Under the pieces are notes generated by a model. The model did not search any database. It saw nothing but the letters and a program-made list of their open reading frames with translations, and had not been told where the DNA came from. A DNA stretch of 64,000 nucleotides, taken from the NCBI GenBank assembly GCA_946478865.1, contig CAMLDO010000002.1, positions 1 to 64,000 of the forward strand, read 5' to 3'. This document shows positions 28,323 through 38,427 of this stretch, piece after piece. The stretch is from an uncultured Methylobacillus sp. (GTDB taxonomy: Bacteria > Pseudomonadota > Gammaproteobacteria > Burkholderiales > Methylophilaceae). Both the position numbers and the translations under genes were made by a program. How positions within the stretch are numbered: the first letter of the stretch is position 1; each line of letters starts with the position of its first letter.

Positions 28323-29563
28323 GGCTCCTCCCTTACGTGCACTCTTGCCAATCGCTCGTCTCGATCACGCGCTTTTTCGTACAGCCCAAGATACTGGCTG
28401 GCTACAACCGCTGGAGCAAACTGCTTTACACGCTCCAGCGCCAGTGCGGAGCATCCCTCGTACAGATCATCATCTGAAATCAACCGCAGTGCTGCCTCGG
28501 CAATCGCCTGTGGTTTATTGATATCCACGGTCAGGCCACCGCCGTCGATCATCCAGGCGACGCCACCGCTATTCATCCCACCTACGACCGGCAGCCCCAC
28601 GGCCATCGCCTCGGCAATCCCCATGGGACAGGACTCCATTCTCGACGGATGCAGCATCAGCGTCGCCAACTTCAACTCGTCCAGCAGCCGTATATGAGGC
28701 ACCGGGCCATGAAACATGACTCCGTCGGCGATGCCTCTGGTCATAGCCCATTGCTGGGCGATGCCGTCGGGCTGGAAGTCGTGTCCAAACAGGTGATAGG
28801 TCGCCTTGGGAAAAGCCTTTCGTATTTCCGCGAAAGCAAGCAGCGAGGATTGAGGGTTTTTCAGGTCACCCCAACCGTTGATCACTGAAACAAGGCGCAC
28901 TTCAGGCAGGCTGGAAGGTGCAGGCCGCGGCCCGGATGCAGCCTCGAGGAAACGACGATCGAGCGGATTGGGAATGACGTTGATCGGCGTTCGAGTATGG
29001 CTTTCCAACTGCTCGCGCAAATATCCTGACACTGCACTGATCGCACGTGCACGACGCAAAACGCTGCGCGCCATCAAATAGCGGCCAAGGCGATAGGCAT
29101 TGCGAAAGTGTTTTAGTACGGCCACAGGATCATCGTGTGCCGTGACCAGGTAAGGGTATCCGCTATCAATAGCCGCCATGGCGTACTCATAGGTCCAGTG
29201 CGCATGGACAAAGTCCGGCTTGGCCTGTGCCAGTATATCGCCCAGCAGTCGACGTTCGTAGCCGAACAGGTCGAGTATTCTGCCTATGCGGCCGTTGTGT
29301 GGTCGCATCGAGTGTTTCCGGACAGGGGCACAATGGAATTCGAATCTTTCCCCTTTGAGGCTGAGCGGCCGAGTATCCCGGCCAGCCCAGTGTCCTCCGC
29401 AAGTGATCGCGCAGACCTCATGCCCACTATCCAGCAGGGCACCGATCAGGGAGGCCATAAAGGGTGCGCCGCCAACACCGGGCGGGAAATCGCGAGGTGG
29501 CGGCTCGGAAAGGAAAGACGTGATCCCGGCCGTGGAGATAGGGCCCATCAATGCGATTTTCAT
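28319..29563 (-). CDS. Glycosyltransferase family 4
   Basis: A 414-residue GT-B enzyme. It begins MKIALMGPISTAGITSFL and has PPGVGGAPFMASLIGALLDSGHEV, NVIPNPLDRRFL and MLHPSRMESCPMGIAEAMAVGLPVVGG near the C-terminus. This gives the donor-binding Glu and Gly-rich loop of GT4. It sits in a string of GT4 genes with overlapping or close ends, so it belongs to the EPS repeat-unit assembly line. Confidence 0.86.
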   Translation of the reverse strand: MKIALMGPISTAGITSFLSEPPPRDFPPGVGGAPFMASLIGALLDSGHEVCAITCGGHWAGRDTRPLSLKGERFEFHCAPVRKHSMRPHNGRIGRILDLFGYERRLLGDILAQAKPDFVHAHWTYEYAMAAIDSGYPYLVTAHDDPVAVLKHFRNAYRLGRYLMARSVLRRARAISAVSGYLREQLESHTRTPINVIPNPLDRRFLEAASGPRPAPSSLPEVRLVSVINGWGDLKNPQSSLLAFAEIRKAFPKATYHLFGHDFQPDGIAQQWAMTRGIADGVMFHGPVPHIRLLDELKLATLMLHPSRMESCPMGIAEAMAVGLPVVGGMNSGGVAWMIDGGGLTVDINKPQAIAEAALRLISDDDLYEGCSALALERVKQFAPAVVASQYLGLYEKARDRDERLARVHVREEP

Positions 29564-29567
29564 TGCA

Positions 29568-30734
29568 TCAGGTCCCCACCAGCGTCATGATCCAGCGCGG
29601 CCCGAGCACGTCGGGGTGAAAGCGGCCGGCGTAAGCGGCCTGGGCGTTTGCCGACATCCGCAGCCATTCGGATGGGTCTTCCAGTACCGAAATCAACTTG
29701 CGTGCGGCATCGTGAGGATTGTCGAGATCCAGGTAATGCCCTTCCCTGCCATCCTCGATCACTTCCGGGATACCGCCGACAGGGGCAGCGAAAACCGGAG
29801 TCCTGGCGCCCAACCCTTCCAGCAGGGTAATCGGAAGGTTCTCCATGCGTGCCGGATGAATCAGTATCTTGTGCAAAGCGATCAGGGCCGCCGCATTAGG
29901 CGTGTGACCCAAAAAGCGGATCTGGCTTTCCAGGCCCAGTCTGCGAGACTCCTGCTCCAGCATGGCGCGATCTGGGCCATCGCCCGCAAGCGTCAGCCTA
30001 TAACGCTTGCCCACAGCGTTGCATTGCGCCAGCACTTGCAGCAAGAACCGCTGGTTCTTGCGGGGTTCGAGCGTGCCGATGGCAATCAGGTCTCCCTGGG
30101 GACTGGCGCCCGAATCATTCTCCCTTTCCGGCAGCAAAGGAAAATTGGGAATAACCTCCTGGGGTACTGCAGCGATTTGCGGCAGTCTTTCCGCCACGCG
30201 CTGCTGCATGAAGCGCGATACGAAAATGATTTGATCCAGCCTGGGCAGAACAAACTGCTCATTGGCGATCAGGCTGCGGCAAAGCCTGCCATCCATAGCT
30301 GCAATGCCTTTGTCCACGAACTCCTGCGCTTCCGAAACATTGAAATGAATCACGCCGACCAGCCGAAAATCATGCCCTTGTGCGCGCAAGTCGAGAGCAA
30401 CGCGTGCACTGAGAAGATCCTGGGCGTACACCACGGCCGTTTCATTATTTTTGGCAGCCTTTGCAAGCGCCTTTCCAAGCATCAGGCGGAGGTAAATACG
30501 GGAAAAGAATCGGTCAACCAGCACAGCCTGCTCGCGACGCACCCGAATCAAGGCTTTTCCTATCGCACCCGAAAATCTCCGTACCCACCGAGGAAACTGG
30601 TGCGGATTAATCACGCTGACCTTCAATCCATGGTTGGCTGCATAGCCGGCAATAGAGTTGAAATGGGTTTGCACCCCTGTCGATCCTGTCCGCATCATCA
30701 GGGTAAGGACAATGATGTGAGCAGGAGGCTGCAT
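29568..30734 (-). CDS. Glycosyltransferase family 4
   Basis: A 388-residue GT-B enzyme. It has TGVQTHFNSIAGYAANHG, FVSRFMQQRVAERLP, VIPNFPLLPERE, IAIGTLEPRKNQRFLL and IHPARMENLPITLLEGLGARTPVFAAPVGG. The frame is open to 30845, but the ATG at 30734 overlaps the flippase stop as TGATG and starts just before the conserved IIVLTLMMRTGSTG. The start at 30734 is preferred. Confidence 0.86.
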   Translation of the reverse strand: MQPPAHIIVLTLMMRTGSTGVQTHFNSIAGYAANHGLKVSVINPHQFPRWVRRFSGAIGKALIRVRREQAVLVDRFFSRIYLRLMLGKALAKAAKNNETAVVYAQDLLSARVALDLRAQGHDFRLVGVIHFNVSEAQEFVDKGIAAMDGRLCRSLIANEQFVLPRLDQIIFVSRFMQQRVAERLPQIAAVPQEVIPNFPLLPERENDSGASPQGDLIAIGTLEPRKNQRFLLQVLAQCNAVGKRYRLTLAGDGPDRAMLEQESRRLGLESQIRFLGHTPNAAALIALHKILIHPARMENLPITLLEGLGARTPVFAAPVGGIPEVIEDGREGHYLDLDNPHDAARKLISVLEDPSEWLRMSANAQAAYAGRFHPDVLGPRWIMTLVGT

Positions 30735-32272
30735 CAAGCGCTCCCCCAATTCGCGATCCTCACACCCATGGCTCGGGGCAGCTTGCAAGAAACCTTCACA
30801 AGGATGCTGCGCGTATGCGGACAAAACAGGAACTTTCCCTGCCATATCAACAGCAACACTATCGCGACCGCTGCGAGACCGAGCACGAGGCCCAGTCGTA
30901 ACAGGTCAGAATGCACATATTGAGTCAGCACCCTGTCCAGCAAGGCCGAGAGCATTGCAGCCAGCAAACCTAGCAACACCGGCCCGGCAAGTGCGTGAAT
31001 GAATTGCTGCCAGGAGCCTGAAACCAGACGCAAGGCGAGACAGGAAATCAGCAGGGCGCGCAGACAATAGACGCCTAACACGGCCCAAGCCACGGCCTCC
31101 AGGGAGAGCTGCGACGCCAGCCACACCACTGGCAGCAGGATGGCAACACACACGGCTTGTACAGCGGCATCCTGACCAGCCGCCCCGAATCCGGTAATCA
31201 ATGGGCCGCCCACGGCCAGAACGGCGTTGACAGGCATTGCCAATGCCAGGGGCGTCAACAACAAAGCTACCTGCATCCAGTGCTCGCCGTAAACGGCGGC
31301 GATGACTGTCCCGGGAATCACGGATATGGCGGCGAACGCGGGGGCCATAATGCATGCGATCAGCCCCACAGACGCCAGATAGGCGCTTCTTGCCTTATCC
31401 TTGTCTGCGTTGCCGCTACGCGAATAGGCGGAAAACAGGACACCTTGCAGAGAGGAAGTCAGAGCATTCATCGGCGTCGCCACCAGATTCATGCCGCGGT
31501 TATAAAAACCCAGCGCGATCGGCCCGAAGAGCCGACCGACCATGACAGAATCCAGATTGCTGATGCCCCAGCTGGTCAGGTTGCCTGCAAGGATTTTCGA
31601 ACCGAAGGCAAACATTCCCGTTGCGTCAGACTTGAACGTGGGCAACCAGGAATGACGTATGTGCAGATTAGCCGCGATCGAATATAAAACAGCCTGCAGC
31701 AATTGCGCTGCCACCAATGCCCAGGCGCCTGAGCCTGTCCAGGCGAGGGGCAACCCGACCAGAAGATAACTGAAGAGATAACTGCCAATGCTGTATGTCT
31801 GCAGCGTCTTGAATTCGAGATGTCTGCGCAAGAGCGATGTCGCGGTTTGACCCGATGCCTGAATCAGGAACAGGGCGCCCATGGCCTGAATGACGGGAAT
31901 GGCATCTTCGCTTTTGAAAAACGCCGCGACCAAGGGCGCGGTCATGACAACCAGAACTGTCATGACCACGCCAGCCAGCATTTGCATGGTAAAAACGTAA
32001 CGCACGTCTTTTCCGGTAATCTCCTGCCGCTGCACCAGGGCGGAAGCCAAGCCGAAATCCGCGATCAGATTGCCCAGCCCGAGAATCAACCAGGCGATGG
32101 CCACCAATCCGAATGGCTCAGGCCCTAGGAGCCGTGCCAGTATGATGCCAAGAACGAACTGGGACGCGGCCCGGACCACCATGCCCAGATAATTCCAGCC
32201 CGCAGCAGAAAGACTGCGGTGCAGCAATCCGTCATGAGGCGGTTTGGTCTGCTGCGCAACAGTTTTCTTCAT
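30734..32272 (-). CDS. Lipopolysaccharide/EPS flippase (MOP superfamily, Wzx-like)
   Basis: A 512-residue inner-membrane protein with about twelve to fourteen hydrophobic segments. It has the MOP/PST pattern AGWNYLGMVVRAASQFVLGIILARLLGPEPFGLVAIAW near the N-terminus and SNLDSVMVGRLFGPIALGFYNRG in the middle. It is expected to move lipid-linked repeat units across the inner membrane to the polymerase. Confidence 0.88.
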   Translation of the reverse strand: MKKTVAQQTKPPHDGLLHRSLSAAGWNYLGMVVRAASQFVLGIILARLLGPEPFGLVAIAWLILGLGNLIADFGLASALVQRQEITGKDVRYVFTMQMLAGVVMTVLVVMTAPLVAAFFKSEDAIPVIQAMGALFLIQASGQTATSLLRRHLEFKTLQTYSIGSYLFSYLLVGLPLAWTGSGAWALVAAQLLQAVLYSIAANLHIRHSWLPTFKSDATGMFAFGSKILAGNLTSWGISNLDSVMVGRLFGPIALGFYNRGMNLVATPMNALTSSLQGVLFSAYSRSGNADKDKARSAYLASVGLIACIMAPAFAAISVIPGTVIAAVYGEHWMQVALLLTPLALAMPVNAVLAVGGPLITGFGAAGQDAAVQAVCVAILLPVVWLASQLSLEAVAWAVLGVYCLRALLISCLALRLVSGSWQQFIHALAGPVLLGLLAAMLSALLDRVLTQYVHSDLLRLGLVLGLAAVAIVLLLIWQGKFLFCPHTRSILVKVSCKLPRAMGVRIANWGSA

Positions 32273-32287
32273 TCCAGGCTCGGGGAA

Positions 32288-32959
32288 CTACTCATAGTTG
32301 AGAATGAATTGCTTGTACTGCGGCTGGATGCTTCCCACCAAGGCATTGATGAACCCTTCCTGTGTGGCATAGGCCGCGTTCAGGTCGGATTCGATAGTGG
32401 AAACACGGATCAGCATTCCGGAGTCCACCTGATCGGTCAGAACCCGGCGGAGCTTGAGCAGTTTGCGTTCGAAAGTACTGCTGACGGATTTGCCGCCGAT
32501 GGTGATCCAGTAGCTGATCGGCTCGATACGGCTGCCCTGGGTCGCCACCAGGCGACGGACCGGAATATCGCCATAGGCGCTCTTGATCACCTGATCGCGA
32601 TAACCTTCGACATCGAACCCTTGCGCTCTATAGCAATACTCGGGGCGATGAACGTCCAGTTGCTTGTCGAGGCCATTGCCATAGGCGATGGAAAGCATGA
32701 CACGCTCACCGCTGGAGTTGATGTAGGTTCTGCTGAGGGTCTGGGAGTAGATTTTTTGCAGGCTCTCCTGCACATCCTGAGGCGGCAGCACGATCGGCAA
32801 GGAGGTGTCTATCTTCCACTCGCCGATCTGCTCCGGAAAGACCTCCTCCAGATTCAGCACCGGCCCTTGCTCGACGTGTTGCTTCGCTTGCGGCGTCAAC
32901 GCCAAAGCCAGCGACGCAGCCACCAGCAGGACAATACCGATCAGAAGATTTGTACGCAT
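32288..32959 (-). CDS. epsI: EpsI family exosortase-associated protein
   Basis: A 223-residue protein with one N-terminal membrane helix (LLIGIVLLVAASLALAL) and a periplasmic domain. It has EVFPEQIGEWKID, YGNGLDKQLDVHRPEYCYRAQGF and ESDLNAAYATQEGFINALV. EpsI proteins occur with exosortases, fused or as neighbours. In this locus the partner is XrtB. Their molecular role is not established. It lies 2 bp after fcl and 15 bp before the flippase gene. Confidence 0.88.
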   Translation of the reverse strand: MRTNLLIGIVLLVAASLALALTPQAKQHVEQGPVLNLEEVFPEQIGEWKIDTSLPIVLPPQDVQESLQKIYSQTLSRTYINSSGERVMLSIAYGNGLDKQLDVHRPEYCYRAQGFDVEGYRDQVIKSAYGDIPVRRLVATQGSRIEPISYWITIGGKSVSSTFERKLLKLRRVLTDQVDSGMLIRVSTIESDLNAAYATQEGFINALVGSIQPQYKQFILNYE

Positions 32960-32961
32960 GA

Positions 32962-33954
32962 CTACCGGCTTTCCGTAGCTCTCAAGCTTTCAAGGAAATC
33001 CTGGTAGGCATGCGCCAAACCATCCTGCAAGGCTGTGGTGCTGCGCCAGCCCAGGTCATGCAGCCGCGTCACATCCATCAGCTTTCTCGGCGTTCCATCC
33101 GGCCTGGATGCATCGAATGCGATCTCGCCGCGATACCCCACGGCATCCTTGACCAGTTCTGCGAGTTCCTTGATGGCGACATCCTCCCCTACGCCGATAT
33201 TGATCACGGGAGGCAGGCCAGCATTGCGATCCGCAGCCAGCAGCGGCTGGTATTGGTCATCAGGCAGGTTCATGAGATGGACGCAGGCATCGGCCATATC
33301 GTCGCTGTAGAGAAACTCGCGGCGTGGCGTCCCAGTCCCCCATACGAGCACGGCAGCTTCATTGGCTTGTTTGGCCTCATGGAATCTGCGTATTAATGCA
33401 GGAATCACATGACTGTTCTCAGGATGGTAATTGTCGCCAGGGCCGTAGAGATTGGTGGGCATCACGGCCAGATACCGGGTACCGTACTGGCGGTTATAGC
33501 TCCAGCACATCTCGATGCCGGCGATCTTTGCGATGGCATACGGGCGGTTGGTTTCCTCCAGAGGGCCGGTCAGCAGATATTCTTCCTTGAGCGGCTGGAG
33601 CGCCATCTTGGGATAGATGCAGGAAGAGCCGAGGAACAGCAGACGCTTGACGTCGTTTTTCCAGGCCGCATGAATCACGCTGGACTGAATAGCCAGGTTG
33701 TCCCGAATGAAATCGGCCGGATATGTGTTGTTGGCGTGGATACCTCCGACCTTGGCAGCGGCGAGGAACACGTAATCCGGCTTTTCGTCCTCAAAGAAGC
33801 GCTCGACGGCTGTCTGGGAAGTCAGATCCAGTTCGTCACGGGTACGGACAACAAGGTTGCCATATCCCTTCGCCTGCAGGTTGCGTACAAGCGCCGAGCC
33901 TACCAGGCCGCGATGGCCTGCAACAAAGATTTTGGCATCGAGGTTCATGGTCAC
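32962..33954 (-). CDS. fcl: GDP-L-fucose synthase
   Basis: A 330-residue SDR epimerase/reductase. It has NADP-binding [34 protein letters not shown], the catalytic SSCIYPK and [21 protein letters not shown], and [23 protein letters not shown]. It converts GDP-4-keto-6-deoxymannose to GDP-L-fucose. It overlaps gmd by ATGA, so the two steps are coupled. Confidence 0.95.
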   Translation of the reverse strand: MTMNLDAKIFVAGHRGLVGSALVRNLQAKGYGNLVVRTRDELDLTSQTAVERFFEDEKPDYVFLAAAKVGGIHANNTYPADFIRDNLAIQSSVIHAAWKNDVKRLLFLGSSCIYPKMALQPLKEEYLLTGPLEETNRPYAIAKIAGIEMCWSYNRQYGTRYLAVMPTNLYGPGDNYHPENSHVIPALIRRFHEAKQANEAAVLVWGTGTPRREFLYSDDMADACVHLMNLPDDQYQPLLAADRNAGLPPVINIGVGEDVAIKELAELVKDAVGYRGEIAFDASRPDGTPRKLMDVTRLHDLGWRSTTALQDGLAHAYQDFLESLRATESR

Positions 33955-35066
33955 TCGTGATAGTCATAAGCCTGAAAACCGGCCATCTTGACCAAAGCAT
34001 CGCGCTTGGCAGCCGTGAAGTCGGATTCGACCATTTCCTTGACCAGTTCCTGCAATGTCGTCTTCGGTACCCAGCCCAGCTTCTCGCGTGCCTTGGTGGG
34101 ATCGCCCAGCAGGGTTTCGACTTCGGTGGGGCGGAAGTAACGCGGATCTACGCGGACGACGATATCGCCCACCTTGCATTTGGCGCGATTGCCCGTGATC
34201 GCATCGACAATGCCTATTTCATGTTCGCCTTCGCCCTCGAAGCGAAGCCGGATACCCAGTTCATGGGCAGCGAATTGCACGAATTCCCGCACGCTGTATT
34301 GCACGCCGGTGGCAATGACGAAATCCTCGGGCTGCTCCTGCTGCAGCATCAGCCATTGCATTTCGACGTAATCGCGGGCATGCCCCCAGTCGCGCAAGGC
34401 CGAGAGATTCCCCAGGTACAGACAATCCTGCAATCCCAGGGCGATGCGGGCTATCGCCCGCGTAATCTTGCGAGTCACGAAGGTCTCGCCACGAACCGGG
34501 CTTTCGTGGTTGAACAGGATGCCATTGCAGGCGTAGATACCATAGGCCTCGCGATAATTAACCGTAATCCAGTAGGCATAAAGCTTGGCCACGGCGTATG
34601 GACTGCGGGGATAGAACGGCGTGGTTTCCTTCTGCGGGATTTCCTGCACCAGGCCATAGAGCTCCGAGGTGGAGGCCTGATAAAAGCGCGTTTTCTTTTC
34701 CATGCCCAGGATGCGAATGGCTTCCAGGATACGCAAAGCCCCGATACCGTCGGCATTGGCGGTGTATTCCGGCTCTTCGAAGGACACGGCAACGTGAGAC
34801 TGCGCTGCCAGATTGTAAATTTCGTCAGGCTGAACCGTCTGGATGATGCGGATCAGGCTGGTGGAATCCGTCAGGTCGCCATGATGCAGAATGAAATTGC
34901 GATTATTGACGTGCGGATCCTGGTAGAGATGGTCGATACGGTCCGTATTGAACAGAGAGCTGCGGCGCTTGATACCGTGAACAATGTAGCCCTTGTTGAT
35001 CAGGAATTCGGCCAGGTAGGCACCATCCTGTCCGGTCACACCGGTGATGAGAGCGATTTTAGACAT
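33951..35066 (-). CDS. gmd: GDP-mannose 4,6-dehydratase
   Basis: A 371-residue extended SDR. It has [45 protein letters not shown] with [10 protein letters not shown] as the catalytic triad, and [16 protein letters not shown]. It makes GDP-4-keto-6-deoxy-D-mannose from GDP-mannose supplied by ManC. With Fcl it gives GDP-L-fucose, so fucose is a predicted EPS component. Confidence 0.95.
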   Translation of the reverse strand: MSKIALITGVTGQDGAYLAEFLINKGYIVHGIKRRSSLFNTDRIDHLYQDPHVNNRNFILHHGDLTDSTSLIRIIQTVQPDEIYNLAAQSHVAVSFEEPEYTANADGIGALRILEAIRILGMEKKTRFYQASTSELYGLVQEIPQKETTPFYPRSPYAVAKLYAYWITVNYREAYGIYACNGILFNHESPVRGETFVTRKITRAIARIALGLQDCLYLGNLSALRDWGHARDYVEMQWLMLQQEQPEDFVIATGVQYSVREFVQFAAHELGIRLRFEGEGEHEIGIVDAITGNRAKCKVGDIVVRVDPRYFRPTEVETLLGDPTKAREKLGWVPKTTLQELVKEMVESDFTAAKRDALVKMAGFQAYDYHE

Positions 35067-35131
35067 TTCGTCTACCCCTTGATAATTTTAAAGATGCCGC
35101 AGCAATTGAATGAATTCGTTTTTTTTTAGGC

Positions 35132-36079
35132 TCAGGCAGCGGCAGGAGCAGCTCTAAATGCCTGCCTCCACCTGACTCCGAATTGCAAAGCGGAGTCCAC
35201 CGCCAGAATGATGATCAAGGCCACGATGAACAGGAGCATGCCGGCAAAGCCATGCACGAACCCTTGTCCGACCTCATCGCCAAAGTAGTAAGTAACCAGG
35301 GTCAGCGTAATGACCCGGATGACGTTCGCCGCAAACGAAATGGGAATGATCAGCAAGGCCAGCGAAATGTTGCGAAACAGCGAATCGTGTTTGACCAGGT
35401 TGAGATACAGCAGCCCCAAGGCCTCGAGCGAGATCAAGGTGTGCATGCCGGCACAGGCATCCGCCACCAGTAGCTGATATTGTCCGATCTGAAGGATGAC
35501 GCCGCTGCGGGCGACAGGGTAATCGAACCAATACAGCACCTGCTCGGCCACATGCGAGACTGCCATTTTCATGGGCAGGGTGACGGCATCCAGGAAAAAT
35601 CCGGGCAACGGGATCATGAACAGCATGAAAAACAAGGGGAACCACATGGCCCGTAAAACCGAAGCTCCACGCATGATCAGCAGAACGCCTGCGAGGATGG
35701 GAATCTGCGATCCGATATCGAGAATCCGTATGCCCTGTGAATGGCCTATGACGTAACAAAACAGCCCGAACGCCAGAGTGCTCCACCCCAGGGACATCGA
35801 CCAGTTGCTCTTGCCTGTCGCCGTTACCCCATTGGCAAAAGTCGGCTGCGCGATTGCTGAAGCGCCCGATAAAAAAAAGTGACGCTGCTGCCAGAACAGA
35901 AAAAGAACTACAGCCAATACGATCGGCCCATGCGCCTGATCCTCACTCGACCAGACACTGGTAATGAACGTGTAATAGGTTGGGATAAACAGAACCAGCA
36001 AGCCTGCGAACACAGGCCACCACTCCATGAGCCAACCAGGAGCAGCGATGTTTTTTTCGTCGGTAGCCGGGATTGTCAT
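35132..36079 (-). CDS. xrtB: Exosortase B (EpsH-type, PEP-CTERM sorting)
   Basis: A 315-residue inner-membrane protein with about eight hydrophobic segments. The exosortase active-site set is C209 in VADACAGMHT, R255 in ANVIRVITL and H276 in GFVHGFAGM. EpsH/XrtB proteins are thought to cleave the C-terminal PEP-CTERM signal of exported proteins and transfer them elsewhere on the envelope. The placement between EpsG and the sugar genes, together with EpsD, EpsE, EpsF and EpsI, is the standard XrtB neighbourhood. The two PEP-CTERM proteins at 40632 and 43293 are likely substrates. Confidence 0.92.
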   Translation of the reverse strand: MTIPATDEKNIAAPGWLMEWWPVFAGLLVLFIPTYYTFITSVWSSEDQAHGPIVLAVVLFLFWQQRHFFLSGASAIAQPTFANGVTATGKSNWSMSLGWSTLAFGLFCYVIGHSQGIRILDIGSQIPILAGVLLIMRGASVLRAMWFPLFFMLFMIPLPGFFLDAVTLPMKMAVSHVAEQVLYWFDYPVARSGVILQIGQYQLLVADACAGMHTLISLEALGLLYLNLVKHDSLFRNISLALLIIPISFAANVIRVITLTLVTYYFGDEVGQGFVHGFAGMLLFIVALIIILAVDSALQFGVRWRQAFRAAPAAA

Positions 36080-36088
36080 GGATGATTT

Positions 36089-36985
36089 CTAGAAATCGTT
36101 GATGACAGCCCCAACGACATCCGCACCCGAGACCATCATCTGATCGCGTACGCGATTAAGATCGGCCAGCCTGGTGTGATGCAAGCGCGAAACCAGCATG
36201 GCTCCACCGCAGCGGACGGACGTGGTCAGCGCATCAGAGCTCTGATTTGCCGGCGGCGTATCGACGATGATGACATCGTATTGGCTCATCGCCTGATTCA
36301 TGAATTCGACAAATGAGGAACGCCCGATCAATTCCTGCGGATTGGGCGGAACGGTGCCGGCACCCAGCACGGAGAGGTCCACGAAAGACTCGATGCGAGA
36401 AATGACATCCATAGTGGCCCGCCCGGCCAGGATATCGGACAGCCCACGCGTCTCGCCAAGGTTGAACAGCTTGTGCTGACAAGGCTGGCGGAGGTTGGCA
36501 TCGACCAGGAGCGTATGCTCCCCGAGCTGGGAAAACACGATCGCCAGATTTGCCGCCAGATAACTGCAGCCCTCTCCTTGATTCATGCCTACGACGGACA
36601 GTACACGATGACCTTCCGCAAACCAGCGCAGGATAAGCTGGCTACGTATCGCCCGAAATGTTTCGACTTGAGAGCTGAATGGCTGGTAAGCGCCTACCAG
36701 ATCTGGGCTGAAACCGCCCTCGCCAGGCTGCAAATATCGATAGCTGAACTGCCGCGAAAGAACCTGCTGAATATCCTCGGCAGTGATCAATCCCAGCTCG
36801 ACTGCCGCATCTCCAAAGCGCAACCCCTTCTCTTTTTGCAGCCGCAGAACGCGCTCGCCCTCCTCGGCGCTGATTTTGCCGAGATCGAGCAATATCCTTC
36901 CGATACTTTGGCTGGCATCCGGATGCTGATCATGACCAGCGTTAACCGCCTGCTGTTTCAATACGGGAAAATTCGGTTGATTCAT
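36089..36985 (-). CDS. epsG: EpsG-type chain-length/tyrosine kinase-like protein with degenerate P-loop
   Basis: About 298 residues. An N-terminal MshEN/GspE-like segment (SIGRILLDLGKISAEEGERVL ... LGLITAEDIQQVLS) is followed by a BY-kinase/ParA-type domain. The P-loop reads GMNQGEGCS, with C140 where BY-kinases have Lys. Walker A' LLVDANLR and Walker B VIIVDTPP are present. The EpsG family often lacks the P-loop Lys, so this may be regulatory rather than catalytic. The frame is open to 37009; the ATG at 36985 has an AAGGA Shine-Dalgarno sequence and is preferred. Confidence 0.85.
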   Translation of the reverse strand: MNQPNFPVLKQQAVNAGHDQHPDASQSIGRILLDLGKISAEEGERVLRLQKEKGLRFGDAAVELGLITAEDIQQVLSRQFSYRYLQPGEGGFSPDLVGAYQPFSSQVETFRAIRSQLILRWFAEGHRVLSVVGMNQGEGCSYLAANLAIVFSQLGEHTLLVDANLRQPCQHKLFNLGETRGLSDILAGRATMDVISRIESFVDLSVLGAGTVPPNPQELIGRSSFVEFMNQAMSQYDVIIVDTPPANQSSDALTTSVRCGGAMLVSRLHHTRLADLNRVRDQMMVSGADVVGAVINDF

Positions 36986-37001
36986 CGGAATTCCTTCATG
37001 C

Positions 37002-38423
37002 TCAAGCATGACGATTACGCAACCCGCCGATCCAGGTCAGGGGGAACTTGAGAAAATCGAATTTGGCGGGCTTCGCCTTGCTGGAAACCGTGCCCATCCA
37101 CGGAATCGGCTTTTCTCCTTCCGTGATGTCCTCGCTGGAGCGAATACGCCTGTCGAGAATCTCGACGACGAATCCCAGACCGATCCCCAGCAGCGTGCCG
37201 AGGAAGGTGGCAATCAGCAGATTGCGCATGATCTTGGGGCTGGATGGCTGCAGCGGCTCGACAGCAGGGTTCAGAATCGAAATATCCGTCTGACTGGACT
37301 GCCCCTCCATACTGGTCTGCCCGTAACGCTGCATCGCCATGTCATACAGCCGCTGCGCATTTTCGACCTCGCGCACCAGCACGGCCATTTCGTCATGCTG
37401 TTCCTTGAGTGCAAGCACCTTGGTTTTCTGGGCCGACAGTGCGGCACGAATTTCCGCTTCGCGCTGCTGCGAAACTCTGGCCGTCTGCCCCACACTGCTG
37501 CTGAGCTTTCCCATTTCCTCATCCAGGCGAGCCTTGAGGTTGTCGACCTCGTTCTGCGCTGCCTGATACTGGGGGTGATTTTTCTGCATGCGCAACGACA
37601 CCTCGGCCAGTTTCGCCTCAGCCTGCACCAACTGGGATTTCAGGGTCTGGATCAGCGCATTCGAAATAACTTCCGGGGATTCGGAAACCTTGCTGCCCTT
37701 GAGTTGCTGATTGCGCGAAAGACTGTCATAAGTCTGGGCCTGGGCAGCCACCAACTGGCTGGAGAGCTCTGCCAGGCGAGAGCTTTCCACATCCAGCCGC
37801 TCATCGACCGAGACGATGCCGTGCTCTCTTTGAAAACTGGAGAGTTTTTCTCGCGCCTGCTCAAGGCCATGCCGCAACTCCTTGTTCTGCTTGTCGAACC
37901 ATGCCGCCGCTTGGCGGGAGGGTTCGACCTTGAGCTGCAGGTTGGTCTCGATGTATGACTCGGCAAACGCGTTGGCCAGCATCGCCACGAAACGCGGGTC
38001 GACGCCTTCATACTTCAATTCGATGACGCTGCTTTCACGCGACGGCTCTACCTTGAGATTGGCCAACAGCCTGTCCGCATACCAATCGCGAATATTGCCC
38101 TTGCCTTCGGTGGCTGCACGGAATTGCTCGTTGGCCTGCGGGTTGTCCGGAATGCCGAGTTTATCGACCACCTTGAGCGCCACGTTATGGCTGGAAATGA
38201 TATCGACCTGCGTCGCCATGTAGCCGGGCAGCAGCGTCGCCTGCACAGGAGTACCGGAAATCTGGTCGACGCCTTTCGAATTGATCACCAGTGTCGTGGT
38301 CGCCGTATAGCTCTTGGGCCAGACCAGGCTGAGCCCGCCGACAAGCGCTACGGTCAGGGCGAGCGTGATGAGCACGATCCACTTGCGGGCAAGCAGGGTG
38401 ACAAAAAATTGATTGATATTCAT
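37002..38423 (-). CDS. epsF: EpsF-type chain-length determinant (Wzz/GNVR)
   Basis: A 473-residue polysaccharide co-polymerase. It starts MNINQFFVTLLARKWIVLI with the first membrane helix and has a periplasmic Wzz domain and a long coiled coil (about 180-360). The GNVR-type segment AVEPLQPSSPKIMRNLLIA precedes the second membrane helix, and a short cytoplasmic tail follows. It partners EpsG and EpsE to control chain length and export. The frame is open to 38477; the ATG at 38423 lies 4 bp after the epsE stop and is preferred. Confidence 0.9.
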   Translation of the reverse strand: MNINQFFVTLLARKWIVLITLALTVALVGGLSLVWPKSYTATTTLVINSKGVDQISGTPVQATLLPGYMATQVDIISSHNVALKVVDKLGIPDNPQANEQFRAATEGKGNIRDWYADRLLANLKVEPSRESSVIELKYEGVDPRFVAMLANAFAESYIETNLQLKVEPSRQAAAWFDKQNKELRHGLEQAREKLSSFQREHGIVSVDERLDVESSRLAELSSQLVAAQAQTYDSLSRNQQLKGSKVSESPEVISNALIQTLKSQLVQAEAKLAEVSLRMQKNHPQYQAAQNEVDNLKARLDEEMGKLSSSVGQTARVSQQREAEIRAALSAQKTKVLALKEQHDEMAVLVREVENAQRLYDMAMQRYGQTSMEGQSSQTDISILNPAVEPLQPSSPKIMRNLLIATFLGTLLGIGLGFVVEILDRRIRSSEDITEGEKPIPWMGTVSSKAKPAKFDFLKFPLTWIGGLRNRHA

Positions 38424-38427
38424 ATCG

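Noticed and set aside
29286..30923. Plus-strand 545-codon open frame
   Set aside because: It runs antisense through two GT4 genes and the flippase and has no domain features.
35112..35130. T run after xrtB as a terminator
   Set aside because: The T run is on the plus strand. In the direction of transcription it is an A run, with no stem before it.
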